In this document: positions 35,771 to 43,909 of the stretch, piece by piece
Layout of the letters: each line of letters starts with the position of its first letter
How positions within the stretch are numbered: position 1 is the stretch's first letter
The notes under the pieces: generated by a model
Databases searched by the model: none
What the model was told of the DNA's origin: nothing
Seen by the model: the letters and a program-made list of their open reading frames with translations, nothing else
Translations under genes and position numbers: made by a program
Assembly (NCBI RefSeq): GCF_019711595.1
Contig: NZ_JAIGNR010000001.1
Coordinates: 558,001 to 622,000, forward strand
Length of the DNA stretch: 64,000 bases
Reading direction: 5' to 3'
From: Qipengyuania sphaerica
GTDB taxonomy: Bacteria; Pseudomonadota; Alphaproteobacteria; Sphingomonadales; Sphingomonadaceae

Positions 35771-35834
35771 TTGCAAGTGAGATAGTCACACCCGCAACCT
35801 TGCCAAGCGCGCCGCTTTGGCTAGGACTGGCGGC

Positions 35835-36305
35835 ATGACTGCACGCAAGCCTGCCCAGCGCCTCGCCGACTTCCTGCCGTACCAGCTTTCGGTCGCCTCG
35901 AACGCTGTCTCGACGCGGATCGCCGAGCAGTATCGCAAGCGTTTTGCATTGAAGACCACCGAGTGGCGGATCATGGCGGTGCTGGGAGACAGCGGCCCCA
36001 CCACGCAGCGCGAACTCAGCCAAGCGACGCTGATGGACAAGGTCCCGGTCAACCGTGCTTGCAAGACGCTGGAAAGTCGCGGGCTTGCGCAGCGCAAGCC
36101 CAATGCCAAGGACGGCCGCTCGCACCTGCTCGAACTGACGGCTGAGGGTCGGGCGGTGCACGCCGGCATCATGCCGCTCGCGCGCAAGATCGAAGCCGAG
36201 CTGTTTTCGGTGCTGAGCGATGAAGAGCGCGTCCAGATGCGCGACATGCTCGCCCGGCTGCGCGAAAATGCGGGCGAGTTCGATGCAGAAAGCCTCGCCG
36301 ACTAG
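35835..36305 (+). CDS. MarR family transcriptional regulator
   Basis: The protein is 156 residues from ATG 35835 (a TTG six codons upstream is in frame). It is a winged helix-turn-helix with MarR features: LKTTEWRIMAVLGDSGPTTQRELSQATLMDKVPVNRACKTLESRGL as the DNA-recognition region and the beta-wing QRKPNAKDGRSHLLELTAEG (DxR wing tip). It would be a dimer binding a palindrome and responding to a small aromatic or acyl ligand. It sits after the enoyl-CoA hydratase gene. Its end forms part of a terminator hairpin. Confidence 0.92.
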   Translation: MTARKPAQRLADFLPYQLSVASNAVSTRIAEQYRKRFALKTTEWRIMAVLGDSGPTTQRELSQATLMDKVPVNRACKTLESRGLAQRKPNAKDGRSHLLELTAEGRAVHAGIMPLARKIEAELFSVLSDEERVQMRDMLARLRENAGEFDAESLAD

Positions 36306-36323
36306 TTAAGTCGACGAGGCTTT
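36289..36323. terminator. Terminator hairpin overlapping the MarR gene end
   Basis: AAAGCCTCG (36289-36297) pairs with CGAGGCTTT (36315-36323), and CGACT (36299-36303) with AGTCG (36309-36313), leaving one internal mismatch and a 5-nt loop. The stop codon TAG lies inside the hairpin. Both strands end with TTTC or TTTCG, so it may stop both the MarR transcript and the converging tad operon. The U-tract is short. Confidence 0.6.
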
Positions 36324-36356
36324 CGCTTCGGGTTCCGAATTTGGGTCTGGCGACAG

Positions 36357-37349
36357 CTACTGCGTCATGAAGCTGTCGGAGATGTCGCAGGCCGCCGGGC
36401 CGAGAATGACGATGAACAGCACCGGCAGGATGAACAGGATCAGCGGCACGGTCATGATGGCCGGAAGACGCGCGGCCTTTTCCTCGGCGCGCATCATGCG
36501 CTCGTTGCGGAATTCTGCCGACAACACACGCAGCGCGCTGGCGAGCGGGGTACCGTAGCGTTCGGTCTGGACCATGGTGGTGACCACGCCCTTCACCGCT
36601 TCGAGGTTCACGCGATAGGCGAGATTGTCGAAGGCTTTCTTGCGTTCGTTGAGGAACGAAAGTTCAATCGCGGTGAGCGCGAATTCGTCGCCCAGTTCGG
36701 GATAGGCGCGGCCCAGTTCCTTTGCGACGCGGTTGAATGCGGCGTCCACGGTAAGGCCGGCCTCGGCGCAGATGACCAGCAGGTCGAGCGCGTCGGGAAG
36801 GCCCTTGCGGATCGCGTCGGTACGCTTGGAAGCGAGGTTCGACAGGTAGATTTCCGGGCCCTTGTAGCCAAGGAAGACCGTAAGGCCGAACGCGGCCACG
36901 CGTTTGAATTCCCAATCGGGGAAGAGTTCGATGCCGTACAGGAGAATGGCGGCGATCGTGCCGAAAACCAGCGGCAGGATCATGCGCAGGCCGATCAGGA
37001 TAACCGCGACTTCCTTGTTGCGGAAACCTGCCCAAGCCAGCTTCTGCTGCATTTCCTTGACCTGGCTGTCCTGCAGCACCTTCATGCTGCCCAGCGTGTC
37101 GCGCACCTTGTCGGTGGTATTGGTCTTGCGCACCAGGCTCGTGCGTTTCTTGGCGCTGGCGGTGACGAGGCCGAGTTTCAGTTCTTCGCGACGTCCCTCG
37201 AGCGCCTTGACGCGCTTGGCCATCGGATCCTTGATCGTGACCGCGGTATAGATCGCGAAGAGCACGGCCAGCGCGGCAATGCCGGCGAGAATCGAGCCGA
37301 CGAGAATGACGTCGAAGCCGAGGAGAGTGGGGCCGGTTCCGGTTTGCAT
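36357..37349 (-). CDS. tadC: Flp pilus inner-membrane platform protein TadC
   Basis: This 330-residue protein has an N-terminal membrane segment (GFDVILVGSILAGIAALAVLFAIYTAV), a cytoplasmic charged stretch, two central membrane segments (IGLRMILPLVFGTIAAILLYGI and VAAFGLTVFLGY), the T2SS-F domain (about 180-300, FDNLAYRVNLEAVKGVVTTMVQTERYGTPLASALRVLSAEFR) and a C-terminal membrane segment (MTVPLILFILPVLFIVILGP). It forms, with TadB, the membrane platform of the tight-adherence pilus machine. It is the last gene of the cpa/tad operon, 19 nt after tadB. Confidence 0.93.
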   Translation of the reverse strand: MQTGTGPTLLGFDVILVGSILAGIAALAVLFAIYTAVTIKDPMAKRVKALEGRREELKLGLVTASAKKRTSLVRKTNTTDKVRDTLGSMKVLQDSQVKEMQQKLAWAGFRNKEVAVILIGLRMILPLVFGTIAAILLYGIELFPDWEFKRVAAFGLTVFLGYKGPEIYLSNLASKRTDAIRKGLPDALDLLVICAEAGLTVDAAFNRVAKELGRAYPELGDEFALTAIELSFLNERKKAFDNLAYRVNLEAVKGVVTTMVQTERYGTPLASALRVLSAEFRNERMMRAEEKAARLPAIMTVPLILFILPVLFIVILGPAACDISDSFMTQ

Positions 37350-37368
37350 GATACTTTTCCCTGCTCGC

Positions 37369-38340
37369 TCAGATTTCGAAGCTGACCATCTTGGCCATGA
37401 TGCCTGCGCCGATGCTCATCCATACGAGGCCGCCAAGGCCCGTCACGATCAGTCGATCGTCGCTGAAGAAGCCGCCGACATAGAAGGGATTGATCCACCA
37501 GATCATGCCGAAGACGATGAAGGGCAGCGCGCCGACGATGTAGGCCGAGGCTTTGGATTCCGAGCTCATGGCGCGGATCTTGAGCTTCATCTGGGCACGC
37601 TTGCGCAGCACGTCCGACAGGTTCGACAGCGTCTCGGCGAGGTTACCGCCGGTTTCGCGCTGGATGGCGAGCGTGATGCAGAAGAAATTGAATTCCGGGA
37701 TCTGGAGCCGGTCTGCCGTTTCCTGGAGCGATTCCTCCATCGTCCGGCCGATCTTGATGCGCTCGACGATGCCTTTGAATTCCTGGCCCACCGGACCCGG
37801 CACTTCCTGCGCCACGACCGCGAGAGTTTCGGTGACGGGAAGGCCCGAACGAAGGCCGCGAACCAGCAGTTCGATGGCGTCGGGGAACTTCACGTTGAAT
37901 TCGTTGGTGCGTTTCTTGATGGCGCGGGAGACCACGAAGTGCGGGATGCCTGCGCCGGCAAATACGCCGACTGCCAGCGACAGGGCGATCGAGCCGCTGC
38001 GCAGGAACATGATGACGGCGATGACCAGCCCGACGCCGAGCGATGCATAGGCATACTGGCTAAGCGTCCAGCCCTTGCCGGTACGGTCGAGCCGCATGGC
38101 CAGTGCTTCGAGGCGAGAGCCCGAGCCCGCCCTGCGGAACTGCTTGGGCTTGCGCGCGGCGATGGCCTTCTTCAGCTGCGATTCCACCTTGGCATCGGTA
38201 CTCTCCGAGTGCCTGTAGCGGAGCTGCTGGAGGCGGCGCTGGCTGTTCTTGCCCGCGTTGGGGCCGGCAAATGCGACATAGCCCAAGACGAGCAGGACCA
38301 GAATGCCGCCAGCAATCAATACCAGCTGGATCGTGTTCAT
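37369..38340 (-). CDS. tadB: Flp pilus inner-membrane platform protein TadB
   Basis: This 323-residue protein has an N-terminal membrane helix (TIQLVLIAGGILVLLVLGYVAFA), a basic cytoplasmic segment, a membrane pair near residues 95-135, the T2SS-F domain (about 160-285: FPDAIELLVRGLRSGLPVTETLAVVAQEV, GNLAETLSNLSDVLRKRAQMKLKIRAMSSE) and C-terminal membrane segments. TadB and TadC form the platform rotated or pumped by the ATPase CpaF. In most clusters cpaF lies directly upstream of tadB; here cpaE does, with an 88-nt gap that holds no ORF. Confidence 0.93.
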   Translation of the reverse strand: MNTIQLVLIAGGILVLLVLGYVAFAGPNAGKNSQRRLQQLRYRHSESTDAKVESQLKKAIAARKPKQFRRAGSGSRLEALAMRLDRTGKGWTLSQYAYASLGVGLVIAVIMFLRSGSIALSLAVGVFAGAGIPHFVVSRAIKKRTNEFNVKFPDAIELLVRGLRSGLPVTETLAVVAQEVPGPVGQEFKGIVERIKIGRTMEESLQETADRLQIPEFNFFCITLAIQRETGGNLAETLSNLSDVLRKRAQMKLKIRAMSSESKASAYIVGALPFIVFGMIWWINPFYVGGFFSDDRLIVTGLGGLVWMSIGAGIMAKMVSFEI

Positions 38341-38428
38341 CTAACCTACTCCGTCCCGTCCGTTCATTTCCGTTCCGGCCCGGGCGCGCGAGGTTACTTG
38401 CCAGCGCGCGCCCTGCCGGGTGTTCGAT

Positions 38429-39679
38429 TTAGGCGTCAGCCTTGTCCTTCTTGGCCATCAGGCCCTTGAGGTCGAAGAGCGACTTCTTGCCGCCGCCAGC
38501 TTCGGCTCCGTCTTCGCCCTCGGTATCGCCGAGACCGATGATCTTCGAGGCGACCTGCTTGATACCGCCCGAAACCTTGCTCGAGCCATTGGCGTCGACG
38601 AAGGTCTTGCCCAGCTTCGCGGCAATGCTCGCTGCCTTCTGGTCGAGCGGGATCGAGACATCGATCTTGCGTTCGATCGAAGCTTCGAAGTCCGCCTTGC
38701 TGATCTCTGCGGTGCCGGCCTGCACCTTGTTGGCGACCACCATGGGGGTCACGTGGCCGGCATTGGCCTTCAGCCAGCTCAGCACGCGGATCGTGTCGCG
38801 CGCCGAGGCGAGCGTCATTTCGCACACGACTACAGCGATGTTCACATCGTTGAGGACATGCGGGAAGTTGATCAGCATGTTGCGCGGCAGGTCGACCAGC
38901 GTCATCTCGAAGGCGTGGCGGAATTCTTCCTGCAGCTGCAGGAAGGCCGCGCCGTCGGTCATCAGCGGCGAATTGATCGGTGCCTCGGCCGAAAGGATGG
39001 CCAGGTTATCGTTGGCGCGGATCATGGCGCGTTCGATGAACAGCCCGTCGATGCGGCTGGGGTTGTCGATCGCATCGGTCAGGCCGCGGCCCGGCTCGAG
39101 GTCGAGCGTGAGGGCGCCGGTGCCGAAGTGGACGTCGAGGTCCAGGAGGGCGGTCGGCATCTTCTTGTCGGCGCTGTAGTGCCATGCGAGCGAGGTGGCG
39201 AGGGTGGAGGCCCCGACGCCGCCGCGCGTTCCGATGATGGCAGTCGAGATGTGACGCTTGACGGCATCGGACTCGACACCGCGCGGAGCGGCGAAGACCT
39301 GCTGCGCGGCATTGAGCGAATCGCGCAATACCGAAGCCGAAAGCGGCTTGAGGAGGTAATCGTTGATGCCGCTCCCGAGCAGGTCGCGATAAAGGCGCAC
39401 GTCGTTGACCTGGCCGATGGCGATAACCACCGTGCCCGGCTCGCAGACCTCTGCCAGTGCGTTGATGTCGTTGAGCGGATCACCGCTTTCCGACAGATCG
39501 ACCATGAGGATGTTCGGGCTGGCCGAAACCGAGAGCGACTGGACGGCGTTACGCAGGCCGCCCTTGTTGCACTTTTCCGGCTGCCAGCCGAGCTCGATCA
39601 CCACCGGACGCAGGACGTCCAGCGCGGTTTCGTCGCAAATATAGGCTGCGAATGGATCGCGGTTTCCGGGCATGCTCAT
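38429..39679 (-). CDS. cpaE: Pilus localisation protein CpaE/TadZ (MinD/ParA-like ATPase)
   Basis: This 416-residue protein has an N-terminal receiver-like domain (residues 10-130, ILMVDLSESGD and NDYLLKPLSASVL) followed by a MinD/ParA-type ATPase domain. The deviant Walker A reads GTRGGVGASTLA (about 148-159), and the Walker-B-like LLDLDVHFG and LVDLPRN follow. The usual Lys of the P-loop is replaced by Ala, as in many CpaE proteins, so nucleotide hydrolysis may be weak. It positions the pilus machine at a cell pole in the cytoplasm. The C-terminal tail is low-complexity and Lys-rich. Confidence 0.93.
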   Translation of the reverse strand: MSMPGNRDPFAAYICDETALDVLRPVVIELGWQPEKCNKGGLRNAVQSLSVSASPNILMVDLSESGDPLNDINALAEVCEPGTVVIAIGQVNDVRLYRDLLGSGINDYLLKPLSASVLRDSLNAAQQVFAAPRGVESDAVKRHISTAIIGTRGGVGASTLATSLAWHYSADKKMPTALLDLDVHFGTGALTLDLEPGRGLTDAIDNPSRIDGLFIERAMIRANDNLAILSAEAPINSPLMTDGAAFLQLQEEFRHAFEMTLVDLPRNMLINFPHVLNDVNIAVVVCEMTLASARDTIRVLSWLKANAGHVTPMVVANKVQAGTAEISKADFEASIERKIDVSIPLDQKAASIAAKLGKTFVDANGSSKVSGGIKQVASKIIGLGDTEGEDGAEAGGGKKSLFDLKGLMAKKDKADA

Positions 39680-39682
39680 GGC

Positions 39683-40336
39683 TTACTTGCCTCCTCCAGC
39701 CGTACTGGTTTCTGCTAGGCCACCTTCGCCCGTCGGGGCTTGTTCGCGATAGCTTTCGATCGCCTTGGTGGACGTGGTGACGATGGTTTCGCCCGTGCCC
39801 TGCTGGCCCTGGACGAGGTCCTCCGGATTGGCGACCATTGCGGCAAGGTTGCCGTAGACCGCGCAGCCGTAGTTCGGATTGGTTGCGTTCTTGTCGTTGC
39901 CTTCGGCCGTGTGCGACCAGTCGGGGCAATCGGGCACCGATGCGGTGGTGCGGGTGATGACCACGCGGGCCTGGCCCGGGCCGACCTGGCCGGCCGTGAC
40001 CGGCGTGCCTTCGGCGACGAGGATGCCATAGCGTCCGGCAATGGTGGCGATATCGTCGCGCACGGCCAGGTTGTAGCTGCCGTCATCGATCGAGACGCGG
40101 TCGCCGTAACGCAGGTCCATGGTCTGGAACCAGCCGTCGAGACGCTGCTGTTCGGAAACCGGCAGGCCCGAAGCGGTAGTGTTCAGGTCGAGCACGTAGT
40201 TCGAGCGTTCGACCACCGGCTGCTTGGCGCTGTAGAGCGTGCGGTTGTCCATACTGACACCGCCACACGCGCTAAGCGTCAGGGCGAACGTGACTGCCAG
40301 CGGAGCGGCGAGCTTGCGAGTGTTGATGATACGCAT
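39683..40336 (-). CDS. cpaD: Pilus assembly lipoprotein CpaD
   Basis: This 217-residue lipoprotein (lipobox LSAC, signal MRIINTRKLAAPLAVTFALTLSACGG) matches CpaD: VLDLNTTASGLPVSEQQRLDGWFQTMDLRYGDRVSIDD, then VPDCPDWSH and TNPNYGCAVYGNLAAMVANPEDLVQGQ, which are the family core. It is an outer-membrane-associated pilotin that helps the secretin CpaC. It lies 3 nt upstream of cpaE and 14 nt downstream of cpaC in one operon. Confidence 0.92.
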   Translation of the reverse strand: MRIINTRKLAAPLAVTFALTLSACGGVSMDNRTLYSAKQPVVERSNYVLDLNTTASGLPVSEQQRLDGWFQTMDLRYGDRVSIDDGSYNLAVRDDIATIAGRYGILVAEGTPVTAGQVGPGQARVVITRTTASVPDCPDWSHTAEGNDKNATNPNYGCAVYGNLAAMVANPEDLVQGQQGTGETIVTTSTKAIESYREQAPTGEGGLAETSTAGGGK

Positions 40337-40350
40337 TGTTCTCGTCTCCC

Positions 40351-41928
40351 TTATTCGAAGCTGAAGCCGGGCTTGGCAGCCGCGGTCTTCTCGGTGCGGC
40401 GGGCTTCACCCGTGGCGGCGAGCTGCTCGTCCTGCGGACCAGGAGCGCGCGACACCTGCGGCGCAGCGGTTTCGTCGCCACGTGCGGTCGGAACCGGACG
40501 GGCCGCACCCGGAGCTGCCTCGCCTTCGCGATACTGCAGCAGGCGCTGCATTTCGGTGGGCTTGAGGTAGCCGTCGGTAGGCAGGCGGATGTCGTTGGCA
40601 TTCACCGGCTTCACGAGGTACGGAGTGACCACGATCACAAGCTCGGTTTCGCCACGACGATAGTTGGTCGAGCGGAACAGATTGCCCAGGATCGGAATAT
40701 CGCCGAGGCCCGGCGCCTTCTCGATCGTGTTCTGCGAGCTGTTGGACAACAGGCCGGCGATCATGAAGCTCTGGCCCGAACCCAGCTCGATCGTCGTTTC
40801 CGCGCGGCGGGTGACGAGGGCAGGGACCTGGAAGCCGTTGAGGTTGATCGACCCCTGGCTCGACAGTTCCGAAACCTCGGGGCGAACGCGCATCGAGATT
40901 CGGCCGTTGGCGAGTACCGTCGGGGTGTAGGCCAGGCTTACACCGTAGTTCTTGTACTCGATGGTGGTCGTGCCCAGACCCTGGCTAAGCGGGATCGGGA
41001 ATTCGCCACCGGCGAGGAACTCGGCAGTTTCGCCCGACAGTGCGGTCAGGTTCGGCTGCGACAACGTGGTTACGAGGCCCTGCGTTTCCGCAAGATCGAG
41101 CGCGCCGATGATGTCGAGACCCAGCAGGCGTCCGGCGAAGCCGAGCGTGTTGCCGATGTCCGAGGCAGCGACCGACGGGCCGGTCACTTCGGTAACAGCG
41201 CCAGTAGCATCAACGCCGACACCGGTGGCAGTGACGCCCACGCCGAGCGGGCCGCCGTAAGTGAACTTGCCTTCGTTCGCCAGGAACTGGCCCTTGCCGA
41301 CACCGAACTGGAAGCCGCTGGTAAAGTCGGCGGTGGCAAGGTTCACACCCAGCGCACGGACGACCGAACGGCTGACTTCGGCGATGCGGACCTGCAGGTT
41401 GACCTGCAGCGGCGTGGCCATGCGAAGGCGGCTGATGACGTTGGCGCCGTCACCCACATAGGCCTGGACCAGTGCCTGGGCATCGGCTGCATCTTCGGGA
41501 GCCGCGACCGTGCCGGTCAGCAGGATGGTGTTGGTGCCCATCGTAGCGACGTTCACCTTGGCATTCGGCATCGCGAGGTTGAGCATCTGGTCGATGCTGG
41601 AGATGTTCGAACCGACGCGGACCTGGGCGGCCCAGATGATATCGCCTGCCGCATTGCTGGCATAGACGGTGGTTTCACCGCCGGACTTGCCGAACAGGTA
41701 GAGCTGACGCTGCGACTTGATCTGCACATCGGCAACGCCATCGTTGACGATGAAGACATCGGCCATGGTGCCCGGAACGTTGACCAGTTCGCCGCGGCCG
41801 ATCGAAAGGACGATCTCCTGGCTCGGGGTCACGACCGTCTGGGCGGTGGCGACGCTCGTCGGAGCGGCTGCGATCGGTGCAAGCGCAATACTTGCAAGCA
41901 GCAGTTTGGTGGTAAGACGACGTTTCAT
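40351..41928 (-). CDS. cpaC: Pilus secretin CpaC (type II/III secretin family)
   Basis: The protein is 525 residues from ATG 41928 (a start at 41970 lacks support). It has a signal peptide (LLLASIALAPIAAAPTSVATAQ), then an N-terminal domain (EIVLSIGRGELVNVPGTMADVFIVNDGVADVQ), a BON-like segment (NTILLTGTVAAPEDAADAQALVQAYVG) and the secretin core (LNALLETQ-type region: ALDLAETQGLVTTLSQPNLTALSGETAEFLAGGEFPIP and the conserved VTRRAETTIELGSGQSFMIAGLL). It forms the outer-membrane channel for the Flp pilus. Confidence 0.95.
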   Translation of the reverse strand: MKRRLTTKLLLASIALAPIAAAPTSVATAQTVVTPSQEIVLSIGRGELVNVPGTMADVFIVNDGVADVQIKSQRQLYLFGKSGGETTVYASNAAGDIIWAAQVRVGSNISSIDQMLNLAMPNAKVNVATMGTNTILLTGTVAAPEDAADAQALVQAYVGDGANVISRLRMATPLQVNLQVRIAEVSRSVVRALGVNLATADFTSGFQFGVGKGQFLANEGKFTYGGPLGVGVTATGVGVDATGAVTEVTGPSVAASDIGNTLGFAGRLLGLDIIGALDLAETQGLVTTLSQPNLTALSGETAEFLAGGEFPIPLSQGLGTTTIEYKNYGVSLAYTPTVLANGRISMRVRPEVSELSSQGSINLNGFQVPALVTRRAETTIELGSGQSFMIAGLLSNSSQNTIEKAPGLGDIPILGNLFRSTNYRRGETELVIVVTPYLVKPVNANDIRLPTDGYLKPTEMQRLLQYREGEAAPGAARPVPTARGDETAAPQVSRAPGPQDEQLAATGEARRTEKTAAAKPGFSFE

Positions 41929-41966
41929 GGAATTGCCCCCTGAATGGCTTCCTGTCTGTTCTGTTC

Positions 41967-43037
41967 TCAACGGAGAGTGCTCAGCGCGCTCGGAACGGTA
42001 TTCGCTACGTTGCGCGTGCCGGTGGCTACCGAGGAGGAAATCCCTCCGGCGCGGCCGACGTAAACCTTCTCGGCGTTCTTGCCGCGGGTCACGATGACCG
42101 CCGGGCCTGAGCGAACCTGCTCCTTGCCGGCGTTACCGCCACCACCGCCACCCGAGCGCTGTTCGGCCGGCATCGAGCTGCGCTGGAAGCGCGAGACGTC
42201 GCCGCCGGTGACATAGGTGCTCTTGCCATCGTCCGGACGACCGGCGACTTCGGCGAGCAGGCGTTCTTCTTCTTCGGGCGTCGCGTCTTCGGGGATGACG
42301 AGTTCGCCAGCCGCGATGGCGCGTTCGAGTTCGCCCTGGCTGTCGGCCAGCGGACGCAGCGCGAGGCTGAGCGTACCGAGCGTCTGCGCAACGGCGACCT
42401 TTTCGGCGATCGTCGGGGTGACTTCGAGCGTAACCGTACGGAAAGCGCGAACCTGCGTGCGGCCGTCAACGGTCTTCTGCGTGGTCGACTGGTCGGTTGC
42501 GAGGACGCGAAGGTTACGAAGGATGGTTTCCGAGGCTTTCAGCGCACGGCCATCGCCGCTCACCGCCTGGGTAAGGACCATGTCCACGCGGTCGCCCGGG
42601 AAAACGAAGCCTGCAACGCCGCTCTTCGCGTCAACCGGAACGGTGATGGCGCGCATGCCCGGCGTAAGGGCTGCAGCAAGGAAGCCGCGGTCGCCCGGGC
42701 TCACCAGCGAGCCCTGCGTCACCGGCTCGCCCGCCGTGATATTGTGGCGCACGACGGTGCCGATCAGCTTGGTGACGTCGGCCTCGCCGTCGAGGAAATA
42801 GGCATCCTGGACCAGCTCTTCCGGCCACAGCTGATACCCGATGGCATCGGCGGTGATGATGGTACCGGTCGGCAGTGCGCGCTGGGCGACGAGGACCTTG
42901 GGGCCCTGTGCTTCGACGACTGCTGCGGCTTCGGCCTGCGGAGCGGCAGCTCCGGCGAACATGCTGCGGGCAACAAGTGCGGTACCGATCGCAACGATCA
43001 GAGCACCTACCAGCAGAACCAGCTTCTTCCTATCCAT
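41967..43037 (-). CDS. cpaB: Flp pilus assembly protein CpaB
   Basis: This 356-residue protein has an N-terminal membrane helix or signal (KLVLLVGALIVAIGTALVARSMF), then a SAF-like domain (VLVAQRALPTGTIITADAIGYQLWPEEL and GTVVRHNITAGEPVTQGSLVSPGDRGFLAAALTPGMRAITVPVD), and a CpaB C-terminal domain with GFVFPGDRVDMVLTQ. It is a periplasmic component that couples the inner-membrane machine to the secretin. A Gly-rich, Ser-rich tail is low-complexity. It is the second gene of the operon, 90 nt after cpaA. Confidence 0.93.
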   Translation of the reverse strand: MDRKKLVLLVGALIVAIGTALVARSMFAGAAAPQAEAAAVVEAQGPKVLVAQRALPTGTIITADAIGYQLWPEELVQDAYFLDGEADVTKLIGTVVRHNITAGEPVTQGSLVSPGDRGFLAAALTPGMRAITVPVDAKSGVAGFVFPGDRVDMVLTQAVSGDGRALKASETILRNLRVLATDQSTTQKTVDGRTQVRAFRTVTLEVTPTIAEKVAVAQTLGTLSLALRPLADSQGELERAIAAGELVIPEDATPEEEERLLAEVAGRPDDGKSTYVTGGDVSRFQRSSMPAEQRSGGGGGGNAGKEQVRSGPAVIVTRGKNAEKVYVGRAGGISSSVATGTRNVANTVPSALSTLR

Positions 43038-43127
43038 GGCTTTTAAGCCCCCTCGTATGGCCCGTCAGATTCGATTGCGGGCAGCTATGGTTTCCGTTCC
43101 TAGGACCCGATTGGTTAAAATCGGGTT

Positions 43128-43841
43128 TCAGCCTGCCAATGCGGGACCAAATCCCGAAAAGAGACTGCCGCCCACGATCCACAGGCCGGCCATCGAGATG
43201 GCGAGGCCGTAAGGAATGCGCGGCGAATGGTTGTGGCGGCGGATGATGCGAATCGATGCCAGGGTGACCACCGCGAGGATCGCGATCGGGATCAATGCGA
43301 TCAGCACGGCATAGTCGCCGCTCGTGCCGAGCGAATCGACCAGCGGCTGCGGAATGGCGAGCTTGGGACCGCCCAGGACCGCGCTGGCGAAGTTCGCCGC
43401 GATCAGCGTGCAGGCAACCAGCAGGGCGGTATCGCGCACGGGCTTCGCGCCCACGACATTGGATCGGGCGACGCCCCAGATACCCATGACCAGCGTCAGC
43501 ACCCAGCCGAGCATTGCCATGATTAATACCAGGCCGAGGAAATTGGTCGGCGGGAACCACAGAGCCAGTGCGGTCAGCAGCTTCACGTCGCCGCCGCCCA
43601 TCTGGCGGATTGCAAAGAACAGCGCACAGACCGCGAACGTGGCAGCCGCGATGCCGATCTGGATGCCGACGCCCGGCCACAGGTCGAGCCCGGTCGCCCA
43701 CCAGAACAGCGGCGCGCCGCCTGCGATGGCGAGGTTCAGCTTGTTGCCGATGGTGCGGCTTTTTAGATCAGTGAAGGCTGCAACCAGCAGCGCCATTGCC
43801 AAGGCGCCGAGCAGCACATAGGTGAAAGTCTGTTGGTCCAT
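43128..43841 (-). CDS. cpaA: Prepilin peptidase CpaA (A24 aspartic peptidase)
   Basis: This 237-residue membrane protein has about six transmembrane helices. It has the two catalytic aspartates of A24 peptidases: Asp in AAFTDLKSRTIGNKLNL after the first helix, and the GxGD-type motif MGGGDVKLLTALALW. It cleaves the leader of Flp-type prepilins at the inner membrane. It is the first gene of the operon; no pilin gene lies upstream. A 5' hairpin (43845-43869) could pair with its ribosome-binding region. Confidence 0.93.
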   Translation of the reverse strand: MDQQTFTYVLLGALAMALLVAAFTDLKSRTIGNKLNLAIAGGAPLFWWATGLDLWPGVGIQIGIAAATFAVCALFFAIRQMGGGDVKLLTALALWFPPTNFLGLVLIMAMLGWVLTLVMGIWGVARSNVVGAKPVRDTALLVACTLIAANFASAVLGGPKLAIPQPLVDSLGTSGDYAVLIALIPIAILAVVTLASIRIIRRHNHSPRIPYGLAISMAGLWIVGGSLFSGFGPALAG

Positions 43842-43888
43842 GACCCGTCCCGGAATAACTTCAGGACGGAACAGCTACAGAAACATGC

Positions 43889-43902
43889 TTACCAAATGGT
43901 AA
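43889..43902. promoter_or_regulatory. 14-bp palindrome upstream of the hydrolase gene
   Basis: TTACCA-AA-TGGTAA (43889-43902) is a perfect 6-bp-arm palindrome ending 7 nt before the ATG of the alpha/beta hydrolase gene, in the short divergent gap with cpaA. It could be an operator blocking transcription, or a chance palindrome. No ribosome-binding site is visible before that ATG. Confidence 0.35.
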
Positions 43903-43909
43903 CCATCGC

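Noticed and set aside
43030..43701. A second minus-strand frame overlapping cpaA and the cpaB start
   Set aside because: The frame at 43128-43841 has the A24 peptidase motifs and membrane helices; this one is a shadow in another frame.
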